Assembly: GCA_958299035.1 (NCBI GenBank)
Contig: CATQJL010000223.1
Location: 55,038,302-55,102,301 of the forward strand
From: Cylicocyclus nassatus
Taxonomy: Eukaryota > Nematoda > Chromadorea > Rhabditida > Strongylidae
Direction of reading: 5' to 3'
DNA: 64,000 nucleotides
Both the position numbers and the translations under genes were made by a program. The first letter of the stretch is position 1. Each line of letters opens with the position of its first letter. Of the stretch, positions 63,670 to 64,000 are shown piece by piece. The notes under the pieces are model-generated. The model saw only the letters and a list, made by a program, of their open reading frames with translations. It did no database searches and was not told the origin of the DNA.

Positions 63670-64000
63670 TTTTGTACTTTCTAGTACGATGTATAAAAAA
63701 GCAAAAACGATCTTTGCAGTGATCGGTGATGTCAATTTAGTCCCAAAGTTATCAGTAGATTATATGAAGGGGTCTGCGGTAAAAAATGCAACATGACGAA
63801 AATATTTACTGAAGGCAATCTCACAAAATAGAACGATAATAACCTGATCAATTTATAGATCTTTATAAAAAGAATGTACCATGTGTCTCAAAATTACGTT
63901 GACAAATTTTGACCAAAAACTCTGCTGTTGTATAAAGATGCTTGTCAAAGAGCTTGATATCTTTTGAAAGCATTTTTTTTCTATTCGGCATACAACTTTT
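63670..64000. other. AT-rich end of window, nothing seen
   Basis: No open frame, RNA gene or repeat recognised. Confidence 0.5.

Overview
The window looks like nematode genomic DNA. Introns end in TTTTCAG or ATTTCAG, the sequence is rich in short inverted-repeat transposons, and a homologue of the CDK5 activator p35 (cdka-1 in Caenorhabditis) lies on the minus strand. I did not identify the species; a clade V nematode is a guess.

Region 1 (1-49656, continuing off the left edge) is one tandem array built on tRNA-Gln with anticodon CTG. Reading it unit by unit I count 168 full-length 72-nt tRNA copies (the first cut by the window edge), 152 shortened copies that keep only the 5' 45 nt, and a final 20-nt stub, all on the plus strand. 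Full units repeat every 172 or 174 bp and shortened units every 134 or 136 bp. The 2-bp difference is TC just before the tRNA; the 38-bp difference is a deletion that removes the T arm, the 3' acceptor strand and the TTTT terminator. Blocks of many units are themselves duplicated.

Region 2 (49657-51097) is the turning point of a head-to-head palindrome. The same 20-nt tRNA stub faces itself across GGGGGTACCCCC, and a 1427-bp Tc1-like foldback element with IR/DR arms sits at the central TA. Region 3 (51098-52213) is a short minus-strand continuation of the array with five full copies and one shortened copy, more diverged than the plus array.

Region 4 (52214-64000) is ordinary gene-plus-transposon sequence. 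Four minus-strand exons (61060-61366, 54540-54615, 54344-54465, 54150-54284) encode the conserved domain of a CDK5 activator p35, and two further exons upstream fit the reading frame but are unrecognised. The 6.4-kb intron between the first two conserved exons holds broken, out-of-order exons resembling the Paf1-complex subunit CTR9 on the plus strand, a 1.4-kb element with a perfect 9-bp target duplication, two TTAA-flanked palindromes, a 742-bp TIR element, a degenerate foldback and two 23-bp minisatellites. The 1-kb intron upstream is almost entirely a mariner-type foldback element. No bacterial, viral or CRISPR features are present.
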